Positions 9,803-18,978 are shown, counted from the first letter of the stretch. The stretch is 64,000 bases of DNA from Bradyrhizobium diazoefficiens (GCF_018131185.1 NZ_JAFCJE010000006.1:124001-188000), one strand, 5' to 3'. Notes: generated from the sequence alone by a model not told the origin. A program made the numbers and translations.

Positions 9803-10042
9803 ATGTCGCTGTACTTCTTCCGCATCAGCACCGGTCGCTATTCCGGCGCCGCCGACCAGCCCTACGAGTTCGAGGATCGCACAGCCGCCTGGACAGAAAT
9901 GACCGAAGTCTGCGCCAATTTGCTCGGCAGCATCGCCCGCGGGCTGAAGCCGAATGCCGAGTGGTGCATGGAACTGCTCGACGAAAACAAGCAGCCGGTG
10001 TTTCGCATCAGCCTTCTCGGCGAGAGCGTCGGAGCACCCTAG
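9803..10042 (+). CDS. Small DUF6894-type protein
   Basis: A 79-residue soluble protein beginning MSLYFFRIS and containing YEFEDRTAAWTEMT and a C-terminal VFRISLLGE segment, the plan of the short DUF6894 proteins abundant in Bradyrhizobium (F-F-x-I start, paired strands, central helix). Function unknown. AAGGG lies about 10 nt upstream. It is immediately followed by a decayed chemoreceptor fragment. Confidence 0.72.
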   Translation: MSLYFFRISTGRYSGAADQPYEFEDRTAAWTEMTEVCANLLGSIARGLKPNAEWCMELLDENKQPVFRISLLGESVGAP

Positions 10043-10067
10043 ACCCGACCTCAGGGTGCAATTTTAC

Positions 10068-10247
10068 AACGTGCAGCAGTCGGCGGAAGGCACTCACCAG
10101 GTGTCGTCCAACGTCACAGATGTGCAGCGCGGCGCGAGCGAGACGGGTTCGGCATCCTCGCAGGTCCGCCGCGCAGATGATGTCCTGCGACAGCAACCCC
10201 TCAAGCTCGAGGTCGGCAAGTTCCTCGGCACCGTGCGCGCCGCCTGA
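10068..10247 (+). pseudogene. Remnant of a methyl-accepting chemotaxis protein C-terminus
   Basis: The reading frame encodes NVQQSAEGTHQVSSNVTDVQ at 10068 and ends LKLEVGKFLGTVRAA, matching the last 60 residues of the intact chemoreceptor at 10514-12202 (NVQQ...TDVQRGA...VRAA). In the middle the match is broken: between about 10160 and 10205 the frame that resembles a receptor is shifted, consistent with deletions of about 5 and 1 nt that cancel and leave the segment two codons short. There is no start codon or signalling core, so it is a broken, partly duplicated receptor end. Confidence 0.78.
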
Positions 10248-10513
10248 CGGCCGCCTCCTTCGATAGAGCTGATCTGCAACCGTCGCGCGCGAAGGTGCGG
10301 CGGTTGCGCGCGTGCGTGCATGGAAAATAGCGCGGGCCGGGCTCGGCCGTAGTTTTACGTAGGATCATGTTAACGCCTGCTTGCGATTATGGCAGGCAAT
10401 CTTACGGGATAAGAACCAGCCAGCACTGTTGAGCTAACCGCCGCACGGTCGTCCGTCGTGACGCCTGGCGCAGGTGGCGTGCGCGTTGCTAGGCATCGTC
10501 GGGATTTGTCGTG
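10248..10513. other. Intergenic region before the chemoreceptor gene
   Basis: About 265 bp without a coding frame. An inverted repeat GCCTGC...GCAGGC lies near 10376-10398; no promoter can be assigned with confidence. Confidence 0.3.
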
Positions 10514-12202
10514 ATGTCGAAGTTGTCGATCGTCTTCAAGCTTCTGACCGTGTTGTCAGTTCTCGTCCTCTCGCTCGCCGGTGTCGGCGTGACGGCGATC
10601 GGCACCATGCAGAACATCAACGCCCACACGGTCGAGATTGCGGAGAGTTGGCTGCCGAGCGTGCGTGCACTCGGCTCGATGCGCGCCGACATCAATGAGC
10701 TGCGCGTCGCCCTCCGCCTGCATCTGATGCAGGACACCGCCGAAGGCAAGGAGGCCGCCGAAAAGCGCCTCGCCAATCTGCGCGAGCGCATCGAGAAGAC
10801 CCGTAAGGTCTACGAGCCGCTGATCAACGCGGCCGAGGAGCGCGCGCTCTACGGGCAGTGGACCAAGGCGTGGGCCGAGTACCTGAACGGCGTGCAGGAC
10901 GTCATGGCGCTGTCGCGCAAGAGCGTCGGGCGTTTTCCGGCCGACGCCAATGAAATGCTGCAGACCAAGGTCGCGAAGATGGCCCAGGCGGCCGATCCGC
11001 TGCTGCAGAAGGCCATCGAACTCAACAACAGCGGCGCCGAGCTGGAGACGAAGCAGGCGGCCGACAGCTATGCGTTGATCTTCCGCGTGCTGGTCGGCAT
11101 CATCGTACTCTCCGTCGTGATCGCGATCGGCGCGGCCTATTATCTCGTGCGCGACGTCTCTCGCGGCATTGCCTCGATCATCCGTCCGATGCAGTCGCTC
11201 GGCGAGGGCGACCTCTCGGCCGAGGTGCCGCATCGCGGCGAGAAGACCGAGATCGGTTCGATGGCCGATGCGCTGCAGATCTTCAAGGAGGCGCTGATCG
11301 CCAAGAAGGCCGCCGACGAAGTGGCCGCTCGCGATGCCGAGGCCAAGATCGAGCGCGGTCGCCGCGTCGATGCCATCACGCGCAATTTCGAGGCCATGAT
11401 CGGCGAGGTGGTCGGCACGGTCTCCTCCGCCTCGACCGAACTCGAGGCCTCGGCCTCGACGCTGACCGGCACCGCGCAGCGCGGCCAGCAACTCGCGACC
11501 GTCGTCGCGGCCGCGTCCGAGGAAGCCTCCACGAACGTGCAAGCGGTCGCCTCCGCATCCGAAGAACTATCGTCCTCCATCACCGAGATCAGCCGCCGCG
11601 TGCAGGATTCGGCGCGGATGGCGGCGGAAGCCGTCGAGCAGGCGGCGCGGACCAACGAGCGCGTCAACGCGCTGTCGCAGGCCGCCTCCCGCATCGGTGA
11701 CGTGGTCGAGCTCATCAACACCATCGCGGGCCAGACCAATTTGCTGGCACTGAACGCCACCATCGAGGCGGCACGCGCCGGCGAAGCCGGCCGCGGCTTT
11801 GCGGTCGTCGCGTCGGAAGTCAAGGCGTTGGCCGAGCAGACCGCGAAGGCGACCGGCGAGATCGGGGCACAGGTATCGGGCATCCAGGCCGCGACTCAGG
11901 AATCCGTCAGCGCCATCCAGGAGATCGGCGGCACCATCGAGCGGTTGTCCGAGGTGTCGGCGGCGATCGCCGCCGCCGTCGAGGAGCAGGGCGCCGCGAC
12001 GCAGGAGATCTCGCGCAACGTCCAGCAGGCTTCGGTCGGCACGCAGGAGGTCTCGGCGAACATCACCGACGTGCAGCGTGGTGCGATCGAGACCGGCGAA
12101 GCCTCGGTCGAGGTGCTCTCGGCTGCGAAATCGCTGGCGAGCGACAGCACCCGTCTCAAGGTCGAGGTCGCGCAGTTCCTGGAATCGGTCCGCGCGGCCT
12201 GA
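10514..12202 (+). CDS. Methyl-accepting chemotaxis protein
   Basis: A 562-residue membrane receptor. The first transmembrane helix is about residues 8-31, followed by a four-helix-bundle ligand domain (about 32-185), a second helix (about 187-210), a HAMP domain (about 212-265) and the long coiled-coil signalling domain. The hairpin tip reads NTIAGQTNLLALNATIEAAR, the CheA/CheW contact region, followed by GEAGRGFAVVA. It relays ligand binding to CheA. ATG at 10514 was chosen; a GTG directly before it at 10511 is an alternative. The last 60 codons resemble the pseudogene just upstream. It ends 3 bp from the convergent DUF2339 gene. Confidence 0.94.
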   Translation: MSKLSIVFKLLTVLSVLVLSLAGVGVTAIGTMQNINAHTVEIAESWLPSVRALGSMRADINELRVALRLHLMQDTAEGKEAAEKRLANLRERIEKTRKVYEPLINAAEERALYGQWTKAWAEYLNGVQDVMALSRKSVGRFPADANEMLQTKVAKMAQAADPLLQKAIELNNSGAELETKQAADSYALIFRVLVGIIVLSVVIAIGAAYYLVRDVSRGIASIIRPMQSLGEGDLSAEVPHRGEKTEIGSMADALQIFKEALIAKKAADEVAARDAEAKIERGRRVDAITRNFEAMIGEVVGTVSSASTELEASASTLTGTAQRGQQLATVVAAASEEASTNVQAVASASEELSSSITEISRRVQDSARMAAEAVEQAARTNERVNALSQAASRIGDVVELINTIAGQTNLLALNATIEAARAGEAGRGFAVVASEVKALAEQTAKATGEIGAQVSGIQAATQESVSAIQEIGGTIERLSEVSAAIAAAVEEQGAATQEISRNVQQASVGTQEVSANITDVQRGAIETGEASVEVLSAAKSLASDSTRLKVEVAQFLESVRAA

Positions 12203-12205
12203 TAA

Positions 12206-14920
12206 TCAACTGCCCGTCTGCGCGGCCGGCGGCGGCGCGACCTGTCGCCGGAACAGGATGCGCTGGTAGAGCCAGCCGATCGCGACCAGCACGATGCCGA
12301 GGCACATGAACGACAGCGCCCGGTACACGCCGGTCAGCGTCCATACGTCGACGGCGAAGGCTTTCAGGATCGTGAGCGCGATGACGGCGGCCGAGGCCAG
12401 CCGCGCCCGCTCGGAGTTGACGAGGATGCCGACGCCGAGCAGGACAACGCCGAAGCCGAGCCAGCCGATCGAATAGGTGTATTGCTCGGCGCTCGTGGTG
12501 GCGCCGTAGAGCAGCACCGGGCCGTGATAGAAGCGGCGGATCTCCAGCGTCACATAGCTGAGCGCGAACACCAGGGCTCCGCCTGCGATCGTGTTGGCGT
12601 AGACGACGGAGCGATGGCCCGCCACCGCATAGGACAGCAGCAGCATCAGCACTGCCGGCAGAGCGTAGCCGAGCAGCAGCAGATTGAAGACGAGGCCGCC
12701 GACATTGACGCCGGAGAACAGCAACGGGTTCTCCAGGATCAGGAGGCCGAACACGCTGATGATCCCTGCAATTGCCGTGAGCACGACCGCACCGGCGTTG
12801 TGCACGATGCTGTGACTGCGCAGCCGCAGCCGCTCAAGTCCGATCGCCATCGCGAGCGTGATGCAGACCTGCAGCGCGAATTCGAGCAGCGAGGGGGCCG
12901 CTGTCATGCGGCCGCCGGTCGCGAAGTGCCGGATCTCCATGAAGGCGAGCAGCGCGGTGAACAGGATCGCGGCGGTCTCGACCATGCGCAGCGGCGCGTC
13001 GTCGGCGCGGCGGCGCAGGAAGATGCTCGCGCCCCAGAACGATGCCGCCGGCAGACCGTAGCCCCAGAGCAGCCAGTTGAAGATCGGCGTGGTGCCGACG
13101 GCATCGCCGACGATCAGTGGGTCATAGGCGATGCGCGCGGTGACGAGGCCCGCGAAGATGGCGGCGAGCCAGCGCAGGAACGGGATCGGCCGCTGCAGCG
13201 AGATCCAGGCGGTGCCGAGCGACATCAGCGCGAGCGCGATGGTAAGCCAGCCCTTCTCCAGCGCAAAGGTCAGCGCCAAGGCCAGCGCGCCGAGCGTGCC
13301 GGTGGCGAACAGGGCGATGGAGGTAGCAAGCCCCGGTCGATCTTCGCGGCGTGAGAGGGCTTCGGTCGCAGCACCGAAAGCAGCGGCGAGCAGCACTGCG
13401 AGGATCGCAAACGGGATCGAGCGGTCGAGGTGAGCGATGCGCGCATAGAGCGCCACCAGGATGGCGATCGGTGTCGCGACACCTGCCGCCGACCATACCA
13501 CCGGGATGACGGCCGAGTTCGACCGGCCCTGGGCGAGGAAGCCTGCGACGCCGAAGCCTGCGGCGAAGATCGCGGCCATGACCAGATGCAGCGTCACGGA
13601 GCTGTCGATTGCCGTCGGGCCGACGCCGGACATCGGGCCGCCCGGCAGCACCAGCATGTCCGGATTGGCACGCACCGCCCATTCGGCGAACACGATGAAG
13701 ACGGTCGCTGCGGCGGCGCCCAGCGCGCCCGTTGCCGCCGGCGCGCGCCAGGCCACGAACAGCGTGCCTGCGACCAGCAGAGTGAAGGCGATCAGCGCGA
13801 GATCGGCGTGCGCGCTCGACACCACGATCACCACCGTGGCGAACAGGTAGGCACCGAGCGAACTCGACGAGACCGGCTCGATCTCGCCGTCCTCGGCCGC
13901 CGGGCCGAACATGAAGCCACAGACGACGAGGAGGGCAGCGAGCACGAAGCCCGCAATGACGTGGAAGGCGTGCGGCGCGACCTGCAGCTCCGGCTCGAGC
14001 CCGACGAGGGCCCAGAACACGGCGAACACGATCGTGGTGACCGCGAGCCAGCGCCACAGCCGGATGCGGGCGAGGCCGAAGCTCGCGGCGGTGACGATCG
14101 CGAGATAGATGTAGAGCGCCCAATAGTCGGGCTTGCCGCTGGAGACGAGAACCGGCGTCACGAAGGCGCCGACCACGCCGAGGCCGGCGAGTGCCGGTCC
14201 GTGCAGCAGCGCTGCGGCGAGCGTGCACATGGCGACGATGCCGAGCAGCACGAAGGCCGTGGCGGGCACGAGGAAGCCGTAGAGCGCATAGGCGGCATAG
14301 ATCGTCGCGAACGCCACCGCCGTACCGGCGGCGGTGAGGATCGCGGGAATGTTGGCGATCGGCAGCGCCTGAATGGTCGAGATGCTCTCCTTGCGCCGCG
14401 TCCATTCGCCGGCCCCGAGCAGCGCGGCCGCGAACAGGCCGCCCAGGAACACGCGCACGCCGGGGCCGAGAAGGCCGGCCTCGATCGAATAGCGCACCAT
14501 GAAGAAGCCGCCGAGCGCGAGCGCAAGCCCGCCGATCCACACCACCCAGCGCGTGCCGAGCCGCTCCTCGAAGCCAGGTTCTTGAATATCAGGCGCAGGC
14601 GCGGGCAAAGGAGGCGGCGCAGCGGCTTCAGGGCCCGCCTCGGGCGGCGGCGGCGAAACAGCTTCGGTCACGGGTGGCGACGCCGGTTCGGTTTCCGGCG
14701 CAAGCGGCGGGAGCTCCGCGGCAGCCGTCGCGGCGGCCGGCGCCTGCTCCCAGACAGGTGTGAGCGGCGGCGGCTGCATCCGCCGCTGCGCGTCAAACGC
14801 CTCTTCGAGCGCATTCAGTCGCCGGCGCAGCTCGCCCGCCAGGTTGGCGGCCTTGATGGCAATGATGAACGCGGCGATCGCAATGATCCACGCAAAGACG
14901 TCGAACGTGCCGTCGAACAT
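12206..14920 (-). CDS. DUF2339 large polytopic membrane protein
   Basis: A 904-residue protein. One N-terminal helix (about 8-25) and a short coiled segment are followed by a Pro/Ala-rich linker (about 50-118), then over 20 hydrophobic helices, beginning after the conserved ERLGTRWVVWIGGLALALG block that marks DUF2339. The family's function is unknown; it is an inner-membrane protein. The neighbouring NadQ-like gene lies upstream on the same strand, 48 bp away, and could be cotranscribed. A long open frame on the opposite strand is codon-bias shadow. Confidence 0.88.
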   Translation of the reverse strand: MFDGTFDVFAWIIAIAAFIIAIKAANLAGELRRRLNALEEAFDAQRRMQPPPLTPVWEQAPAAATAAAELPPLAPETEPASPPVTEAVSPPPPEAGPEAAAPPPLPAPAPDIQEPGFEERLGTRWVVWIGGLALALGGFFMVRYSIEAGLLGPGVRVFLGGLFAAALLGAGEWTRRKESISTIQALPIANIPAILTAAGTAVAFATIYAAYALYGFLVPATAFVLLGIVAMCTLAAALLHGPALAGLGVVGAFVTPVLVSSGKPDYWALYIYLAIVTAASFGLARIRLWRWLAVTTIVFAVFWALVGLEPELQVAPHAFHVIAGFVLAALLVVCGFMFGPAAEDGEIEPVSSSSLGAYLFATVVIVVSSAHADLALIAFTLLVAGTLFVAWRAPAATGALGAAAATVFIVFAEWAVRANPDMLVLPGGPMSGVGPTAIDSSVTLHLVMAAIFAAGFGVAGFLAQGRSNSAVIPVVWSAAGVATPIAILVALYARIAHLDRSIPFAILAVLLAAAFGAATEALSRREDRPGLATSIALFATGTLGALALALTFALEKGWLTIALALMSLGTAWISLQRPIPFLRWLAAIFAGLVTARIAYDPLIVGDAVGTTPIFNWLLWGYGLPAASFWGASIFLRRRADDAPLRMVETAAILFTALLAFMEIRHFATGGRMTAAPSLLEFALQVCITLAMAIGLERLRLRSHSIVHNAGAVVLTAIAGIISVFGLLILENPLLFSGVNVGGLVFNLLLLGYALPAVLMLLLSYAVAGHRSVVYANTIAGGALVFALSYVTLEIRRFYHGPVLLYGATTSAEQYTYSIGWLGFGVVLLGVGILVNSERARLASAAVIALTILKAFAVDVWTLTGVYRALSFMCLGIVLVAIGWLYQRILFRRQVAPPPAAQTGS

Positions 14921-14967
14921 GAAGCCTCCAGGCGATCGACGGATGGGGCCGATCGCGAAATCCTTGT

Positions 14968-15936
14968 CTAGCGCCGGGAGCGTACGCGCAAGCCCGGTGC
15001 GGGCCGCTCCTGAAGCACGTCGCGGCGGAAGCGGTAGAGCGCCGCCGGTCGTCCGCCGGTCTGTGTCGACATGACCCCGGTCGGTTCGACCAGGGCTTCC
15101 ATTTCGACCAGGCGGCGGAAATTCTGCTTGTGCAGGTGTCGGCCGGAAATCGCCTCCACCGTGTGCTGCAGTTCGGTAAGTGTGAATTCAGGCGGCAAAA
15201 GTTCAAAGACCACAGGACGATACTTCAGTTTTGCGCGTAGCCGCGCGATCGCCGTGGCGAGAATCCGGCGGTGGTCGAACCGCATCGAGGTCCCGAGCGG
15301 TGGAAGCGTCTTGCGCGCTAATGCCGCAGGCCGGCCGTCGCGCCGCGCTTCCTCGACCAACCCGGCCTCGTACAGGAGCTCGTAGCGATCGAGCACGCGC
15401 TCCTCGTCCCAGGCCGCTCCGTCGAGGCCAAAGTAGAATCGCACGCGATCCTTTCGCGGCAATGCGCGCGTGGTCTCCGGCGTCTCCTCCGCGGCCCACT
15501 CGGTCAGCGCAGGGATGATGTCGCGGGCAATGATCGCGGGCGGCTCCTCGCGCCGGTCTTCCCACGGAAGGAAACGGTACCATGGCGAAAAGCTCGCCGC
15601 GTTTGCTGCAAGCTCGCCGTCCACCGCGCGCGTCAGTGCGAGATAACCGATCGACACCATATGCGCCCCGGTGTCGCCGGCCTCGGCATGGCGGCCGCGA
15701 TCGCCAAAGGTGTAGAGCTGCTCGACATAGCCGAGCCGCAAGCCCGCCTGTTCCTCGACCCAGGCGCGCAGGCCGATCTCGAAAGTGCGGTGCGCGACCG
15801 CGTCGAACGGGCCGAACGGCAGGCCGGCAAGCCCGTCACTGTCGCGCGCGGTCAGGATCAGCGGCTCATGGCCCGCGATCGCGACGATGGCCGCGGTGAG
15901 GCCAATCTCGATCGGCGTCAGGAGCGTCTCGCTCAT
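14968..15936 (-). CDS. nadQ: NadQ-like regulator: degenerate Nudix domain plus winged helix (COG4111)
   Basis: A 322-residue protein. The N-terminal half (about 1-150) has a Nudix-like fold with a broken Nudix box: FGPFDAVAHR...LRAWVEEQAGL keeps the Glu-Glu...Gly pattern but not the full catalytic set, implying ligand sensing, not hydrolysis. The C-terminal part (about 225-305: FELLPPEFTLTELQHTVEAI, KQNFRRLVE, GRPAALYRF) is a winged-helix DNA-binding domain of the kind also used by NrtR. COG4111/NadQ proteins regulate NAD biosynthesis in alphaproteobacteria. The matching nadA operators lie 8.5 kb away. No similar palindrome is seen in front of this gene, so autoregulation is not indicated. 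Starts before 15936 run into a repeat. Confidence 0.82.
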   Translation of the reverse strand: MSETLLTPIEIGLTAAIVAIAGHEPLILTARDSDGLAGLPFGPFDAVAHRTFEIGLRAWVEEQAGLRLGYVEQLYTFGDRGRHAEAGDTGAHMVSIGYLALTRAVDGELAANAASFSPWYRFLPWEDRREEPPAIIARDIIPALTEWAAEETPETTRALPRKDRVRFYFGLDGAAWDEERVLDRYELLYEAGLVEEARRDGRPAALARKTLPPLGTSMRFDHRRILATAIARLRAKLKYRPVVFELLPPEFTLTELQHTVEAISGRHLHKQNFRRLVEMEALVEPTGVMSTQTGGRPAALYRFRRDVLQERPAPGLRVRSRR

Positions 15937-15967
15937 GCGATGTGGCGCGCAGCTGTTGCCGCAAACA

Positions 15968-16092
15968 CGTCGTGCCCGGGCTCGTCCCGCCTGCGCGGCC
16001 GAAGCCGCTTCGGCGAGGCGAAGGCCCGGGCATCCACGTTCTCCGTACCGCGTGAAAGCTCGTGGATGGCCGGGACAAGCCCGGCGATGACG
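15968..16092. repeat. Palindromic intergenic repeat (family C)
   Basis: CGTCGTGCCCGGG...CCCGGGCATCCACG followed by CGTGGATGGCCGGGACAAGCC...GATGACG. It is a longer relative of the copy at 2424-2509 and fills the gap between the phosphatase gene and nadQ. Confidence 0.78.
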
Positions 16093-16117
16093 CACCTTCT
16101 GCGATGTGGCCTAACTC

Positions 16118-16624
16118 TCATTCCAGCTCGATCACGAAGGGGCGGCCCTCGACCATCATCGCGCCCGGGCCGATCTCGTCGAGCGCGCGCAGCATGCGGC
16201 CGTTGCGTCCCAATGCACGATCGGCGAGGCCGACGATGCGCCGGTTCGGCGAGGCAATCGGCGAGGCCGCGCGGATCTTCCTGGCGATATCGAGCTCGTC
16301 GCGGTTCGGATTGAGCGCGCAGACCGCCGCGAACGCGCTCGCGGTGGAGCGGCTGATGCCGGCATAGCAATGAACCACCAGCGGTGCGCTGCGGTCCCAG
16401 CCGCGCACGAAGTTCAGCACCTGTTCGATATGCGTCTCGGACGGTGCGACGAAACCATCCATCTCCTGGGTGATGTCGTCCATCGAGACCTTGAGATGGT
16501 TGGCCGGCAGCACGGACACCGGCCGCGCCACCTGCTCGACATTGGCCATTACGGTCAGCACGTGGCTGGCCCCGGTGAGGCGGACGGTTTCGGGAAGCGC
16601 GGCGAGGGAACAGACGTGGATCAT
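16118..16624 (-). CDS. Tyrosine/dual-specificity phosphatase-like protein
   Basis: A 168-residue cytosolic protein with a protein-tyrosine-phosphatase P-loop, HCYAGISRSTAS; Cys86 and Arg92 fit the CX5R nucleophile and phosphate-binding motif. An upstream Asp-Asp pair (49-50) could supply the general acid. The size fits compact bacterial DSP-like phosphatases. Such Bradyrhizobium genes are usually annotated as tyrosine phosphatase family; the substrate is unknown. It lies alone between two palindromic repeats. Confidence 0.82.
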   Translation of the reverse strand: MIHVCSLAALPETVRLTGASHVLTVMANVEQVARPVSVLPANHLKVSMDDITQEMDGFVAPSETHIEQVLNFVRGWDRSAPLVVHCYAGISRSTASAFAAVCALNPNRDELDIARKIRAASPIASPNRRIVGLADRALGRNGRMLRALDEIGPGAMMVEGRPFVIELE

Positions 16625-16683
16625 GGCGGACCTTTTTGCCGGCGATTATAGCCGGTGCCGTAGGGTGGGCAAAGCTACCACTT

Positions 16684-16828
16684 CGTCGTCCCGGACAAGC
16701 GCGCTACAGGCGCGCGCCGATCCGGGACCCATAACCACAGGGTTGAGTTTTACGAAGGCTCGTGATGACCGGTTTTGCGCTGCAACCACTCCCTGTGGGT
16801 ATGGGTCCCTGCTTTCGCAGGGACGACG
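16684..16828. repeat. Palindromic intergenic repeat (family A)
   Basis: CGTCGTCCCGGACAAGCG...GGGACCCATAACCACAGGG and, inverted, CCCTGTGGGTATGGGTCCCT...GGGACGACG. The middle pairs as CCCATA/TATGGG. It is downstream of the HD-hydrolase gene. Confidence 0.82.
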
Positions 16829-16862
16829 GCGGAGTGTGAGGCATCACTCTCCCACGACAATG

Positions 16863-17477
16863 CTACGCGAACACCGCCCCGAACCGCTCCAAAAACTGCT
16901 TCTCGGCCCGTGCCGCGGTCCAGGGCGTCAGGTAGTCGCGCCGGACGCTGTCGGAGAGGCCGGGATCCTTGCCGAACAGGCGCCTCGCCTCGGGCTCCTC
17001 GAAGCCGGCGAGCGCGGTCGCCTCCAGATAGGCTGCACCGCGATCGGCGGCCTTGATGGCCTGCGTGATCTCTTCGGGCAATTCCGGTGGCAGGCCGAAG
17101 CGGATGTGGATGGCGCCGAGCAGGCGCTTCTCGACCGCTTTGTAGTGGCCGTCGAGCACGGCCTTGAACGGCGAGATCATGTCGCCGATCACATATTCGG
17201 GGGCATCGTGCAGCAGCGCGGCGAGCCGCATGCGCTGATCGACCCGCGGCATCTCGTGCCGCAGCACGGTTTCCACCAGCAGCGTATGCTGCGCGACCGA
17301 AAAGATATGCGCGCCGATGGTCTGGCCGTTCCAGCGTGCAACGCGCGCCAGCCCGTGCGCGATGTCGGCGATCTCGACGTCGAGCGGGGAGGGATCGAGC
17401 AGGTCGAGCCGTCGGCCCGACAGCATGCGCTGCCAGGCGCGGGACTGCGCAACGCCCGCCGTTTTCTTCGCGGTCAT
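16863..17477 (-). CDS. HD-domain family hydrolase (YfbR-like)
   Basis: A 204-residue predicted metal-dependent phosphohydrolase. The HD signature appears as FSVAQHTLLVE (first His), AALLHDAPEYV (His-Asp) and, later, an Asp in AIKAADRGA, the arrangement of YfbR/5'-deoxynucleotidase-like proteins. The ATG at 17477 overlaps the tag stop codon by 4 bp (ATGA), so translation is coupled to tag. The substrate is unproven; nucleotide clean-up would fit beside a DNA repair enzyme. Confidence 0.83.
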   Translation of the reverse strand: MTAKKTAGVAQSRAWQRMLSGRRLDLLDPSPLDVEIADIAHGLARVARWNGQTIGAHIFSVAQHTLLVETVLRHEMPRVDQRMRLAALLHDAPEYVIGDMISPFKAVLDGHYKAVEKRLLGAIHIRFGLPPELPEEITQAIKAADRGAAYLEATALAGFEEPEARRLFGKDPGLSDSVRRDYLTPWTAARAEKQFLERFGAVFA

Positions 17478-18100
17478 TTTGCCTTGAGGCGCGGCTTGCG
17501 CTGCGTCTTGCCGCAGGTCGCGTGACAATGGCAGTCGACGAGGTGGTCGTTGACCATGCCGGTCGCCTGCATGAAGGCATAGACGATGGTCGGGCCGACG
17601 AATTTGAAGCCGCGCGAGGACAGCTCCTTCGAGATCTGCACCGACAATGGTGTCGAGGCCGGCACGCTCGCCGTGGTCTTGAACTGGTTGACCTTGGGTC
17701 GTCCGTCCATGAAGTCCCACAGCAGCTTCGAGAAGCCCGGGCCCTTCTCCATGATGTCCAGATACGACTTCGCGCTCAGGATCGTGCCGTCGATCTTGGC
17801 CTTGTTGCGCACGATGCCGGCATCGTTCATCAGCGCATGAACTTTCTTGTCGTTGTAGCGCGCGATCTTCTCGGGCTGGAAATCGTCGAAGGCTTTGCGG
17901 AAGTTGTCGCGCTTGCGCAAGATCGTGATCCAGGAGAGACCGGCCTGAAAGCCGTCGAGGATCAGCTTTTCGTACAGCGCGCGGTCGTCATACTCCGGCA
18001 CGCCCCATTCGGTGTCGTGATAGGCGACATAGAGCGGATCTTCACCAGGCCAGGGGCAGCGGGTCTTTCCGTCGGGATGCAGGCGGGGGGCGCGGCTCAT
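17474..18100 (-). CDS. tag: DNA-3-methyladenine glycosylase I
   Basis: A 208-residue base-excision repair enzyme of the helix-hairpin-helix superfamily. YVAYHDTEWGVPE, LILDGFQAGLSWITIL, NDAGIVRNKAKI, SSRGFKFVGPTIVYAFMQA and MVNDHLVDC match Tag closely, including the N-terminal Cys/His and C-terminal His/Cys zinc ligands (CPWPG...YHD and NDH...CHCH). It removes 3-methyladenine from DNA. It overlaps both neighbours by 4 bp, forming a tight ygfZ-tag-HD operon. Confidence 0.96.
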   Translation of the reverse strand: MSRAPRLHPDGKTRCPWPGEDPLYVAYHDTEWGVPEYDDRALYEKLILDGFQAGLSWITILRKRDNFRKAFDDFQPEKIARYNDKKVHALMNDAGIVRNKAKIDGTILSAKSYLDIMEKGPGFSKLLWDFMDGRPKVNQFKTTASVPASTPLSVQISKELSSRGFKFVGPTIVYAFMQATGMVNDHLVDCHCHATCGKTQRKPRLKAK

Positions 18101-18978
18101 GCGATGGGCTGCTTGGCTGGAATGCGAACGACGTCCGGTTCAGCGAGCGTCAAAGCCAGCCCTCCGGCAGTAAGCGGCTGGCCGGCATCGAGCGCGTCCG
18201 CGACACGGTCGATGCGCACCAGAGCTATGCCCTTGCCGCCGGAGGTCGAGCCGATGGTGCCGACCGGCTTGTCGCCGGCAAGAATGGTCGCGCCGGCCTC
18301 CGGCGAGGGGCCGTCGAGCAGCACCTTCACACTGCGGGTGCGTGCGGTGCCGCGATGCTGCATGCGCGAGACGACCTCCTGGCCGACATAGCAACCTTTG
18401 TCGAAATCGACGCCGGCAAGGCGGTCCATGTTGGTCTCGTGCGGAAACGCGTCGCTGTACATGAAATCGAGCCCGCCGCGCGGCACGCCGAGCGCGATGC
18501 GGTGCGCCTCGTATTCGGTCGCATCGACCATTTCGGCCCCGATGAGGTCGGACAGCTTCTGTTTGATATCTTCGGGGATCAGGATGCGAACACCGAGGCC
18601 TTCATGGCGGGGGTCGGCGAAGGCGAGGTCGGGCTGGGCCGCGGGCTGGCCGTCCCATGCGGCAAGCACGCCGAGACCGCCGGAGAGGTTTTCCACCGTG
18701 ACCTTGGCGCGCAGCTTGTAGAATTTCAGCTTGGTGGCGAGGCTATCCGCCAGCGCTTTCGGGCAGTCGATCAGGAACCCGCCGCCATGACCCGCGGGCA
18801 CTTCCGTGATCAGGAAATCCACGATGATCTTGCCCTGCGGCGTCAGCAACGCGCCGAATCGGCCCAGCCCGGGTTTCAGCCTGTCGACGTCGGTCGTGAC
18901 CAGGCCGTTGAGGAAGTTGCGCGCATCCTCGCCCGCGACCTTGACCACGCCCCGGTCGGGAAGAAACGCTGATTTCAT
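18097..18978 (-). CDS. ygfZ: tRNA-modifying/Fe-S cluster assembly protein YgfZ (folate-binding)
   Basis: A 293-residue GcvT-like protein. The diagnostic signature KGCYVGQEVVSRMQHRG is near residues 194-210, and an N-terminal FLNGLVTTDV plus LTPQGKIIVDF belongs to the folate-binding barrel. YgfZ/IBA57 proteins support Fe-S enzyme maturation and some tRNA thiolation. It is first in a three-gene cluster whose ends overlap by 4 bp each, so expression of Tag and the HD hydrolase probably depends on this gene's promoter between 18979 and 19079. Confidence 0.92.
   Translation of the reverse strand: MKSAFLPDRGVVKVAGEDARNFLNGLVTTDVDRLKPGLGRFGALLTPQGKIIVDFLITEVPAGHGGGFLIDCPKALADSLATKLKFYKLRAKVTVENLSGGLGVLAAWDGQPAAQPDLAFADPRHEGLGVRILIPEDIKQKLSDLIGAEMVDATEYEAHRIALGVPRGGLDFMYSDAFPHETNMDRLAGVDFDKGCYVGQEVVSRMQHRGTARTRSVKVLLDGPSPEAGATILAGDKPVGTIGSTSGGKGIALVRIDRVADALDAGQPLTAGGLALTLAEPDVVRIPAKQPIA

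Noticed and set aside
13430-14971. 513-codon open frame antisense to the DUF2339 gene
   Set aside because: The product is an Arg/Glu/His/Asp-rich low-complexity chain typical of the reverse frame of a GC-rich gene; no motif, no ribosome site.
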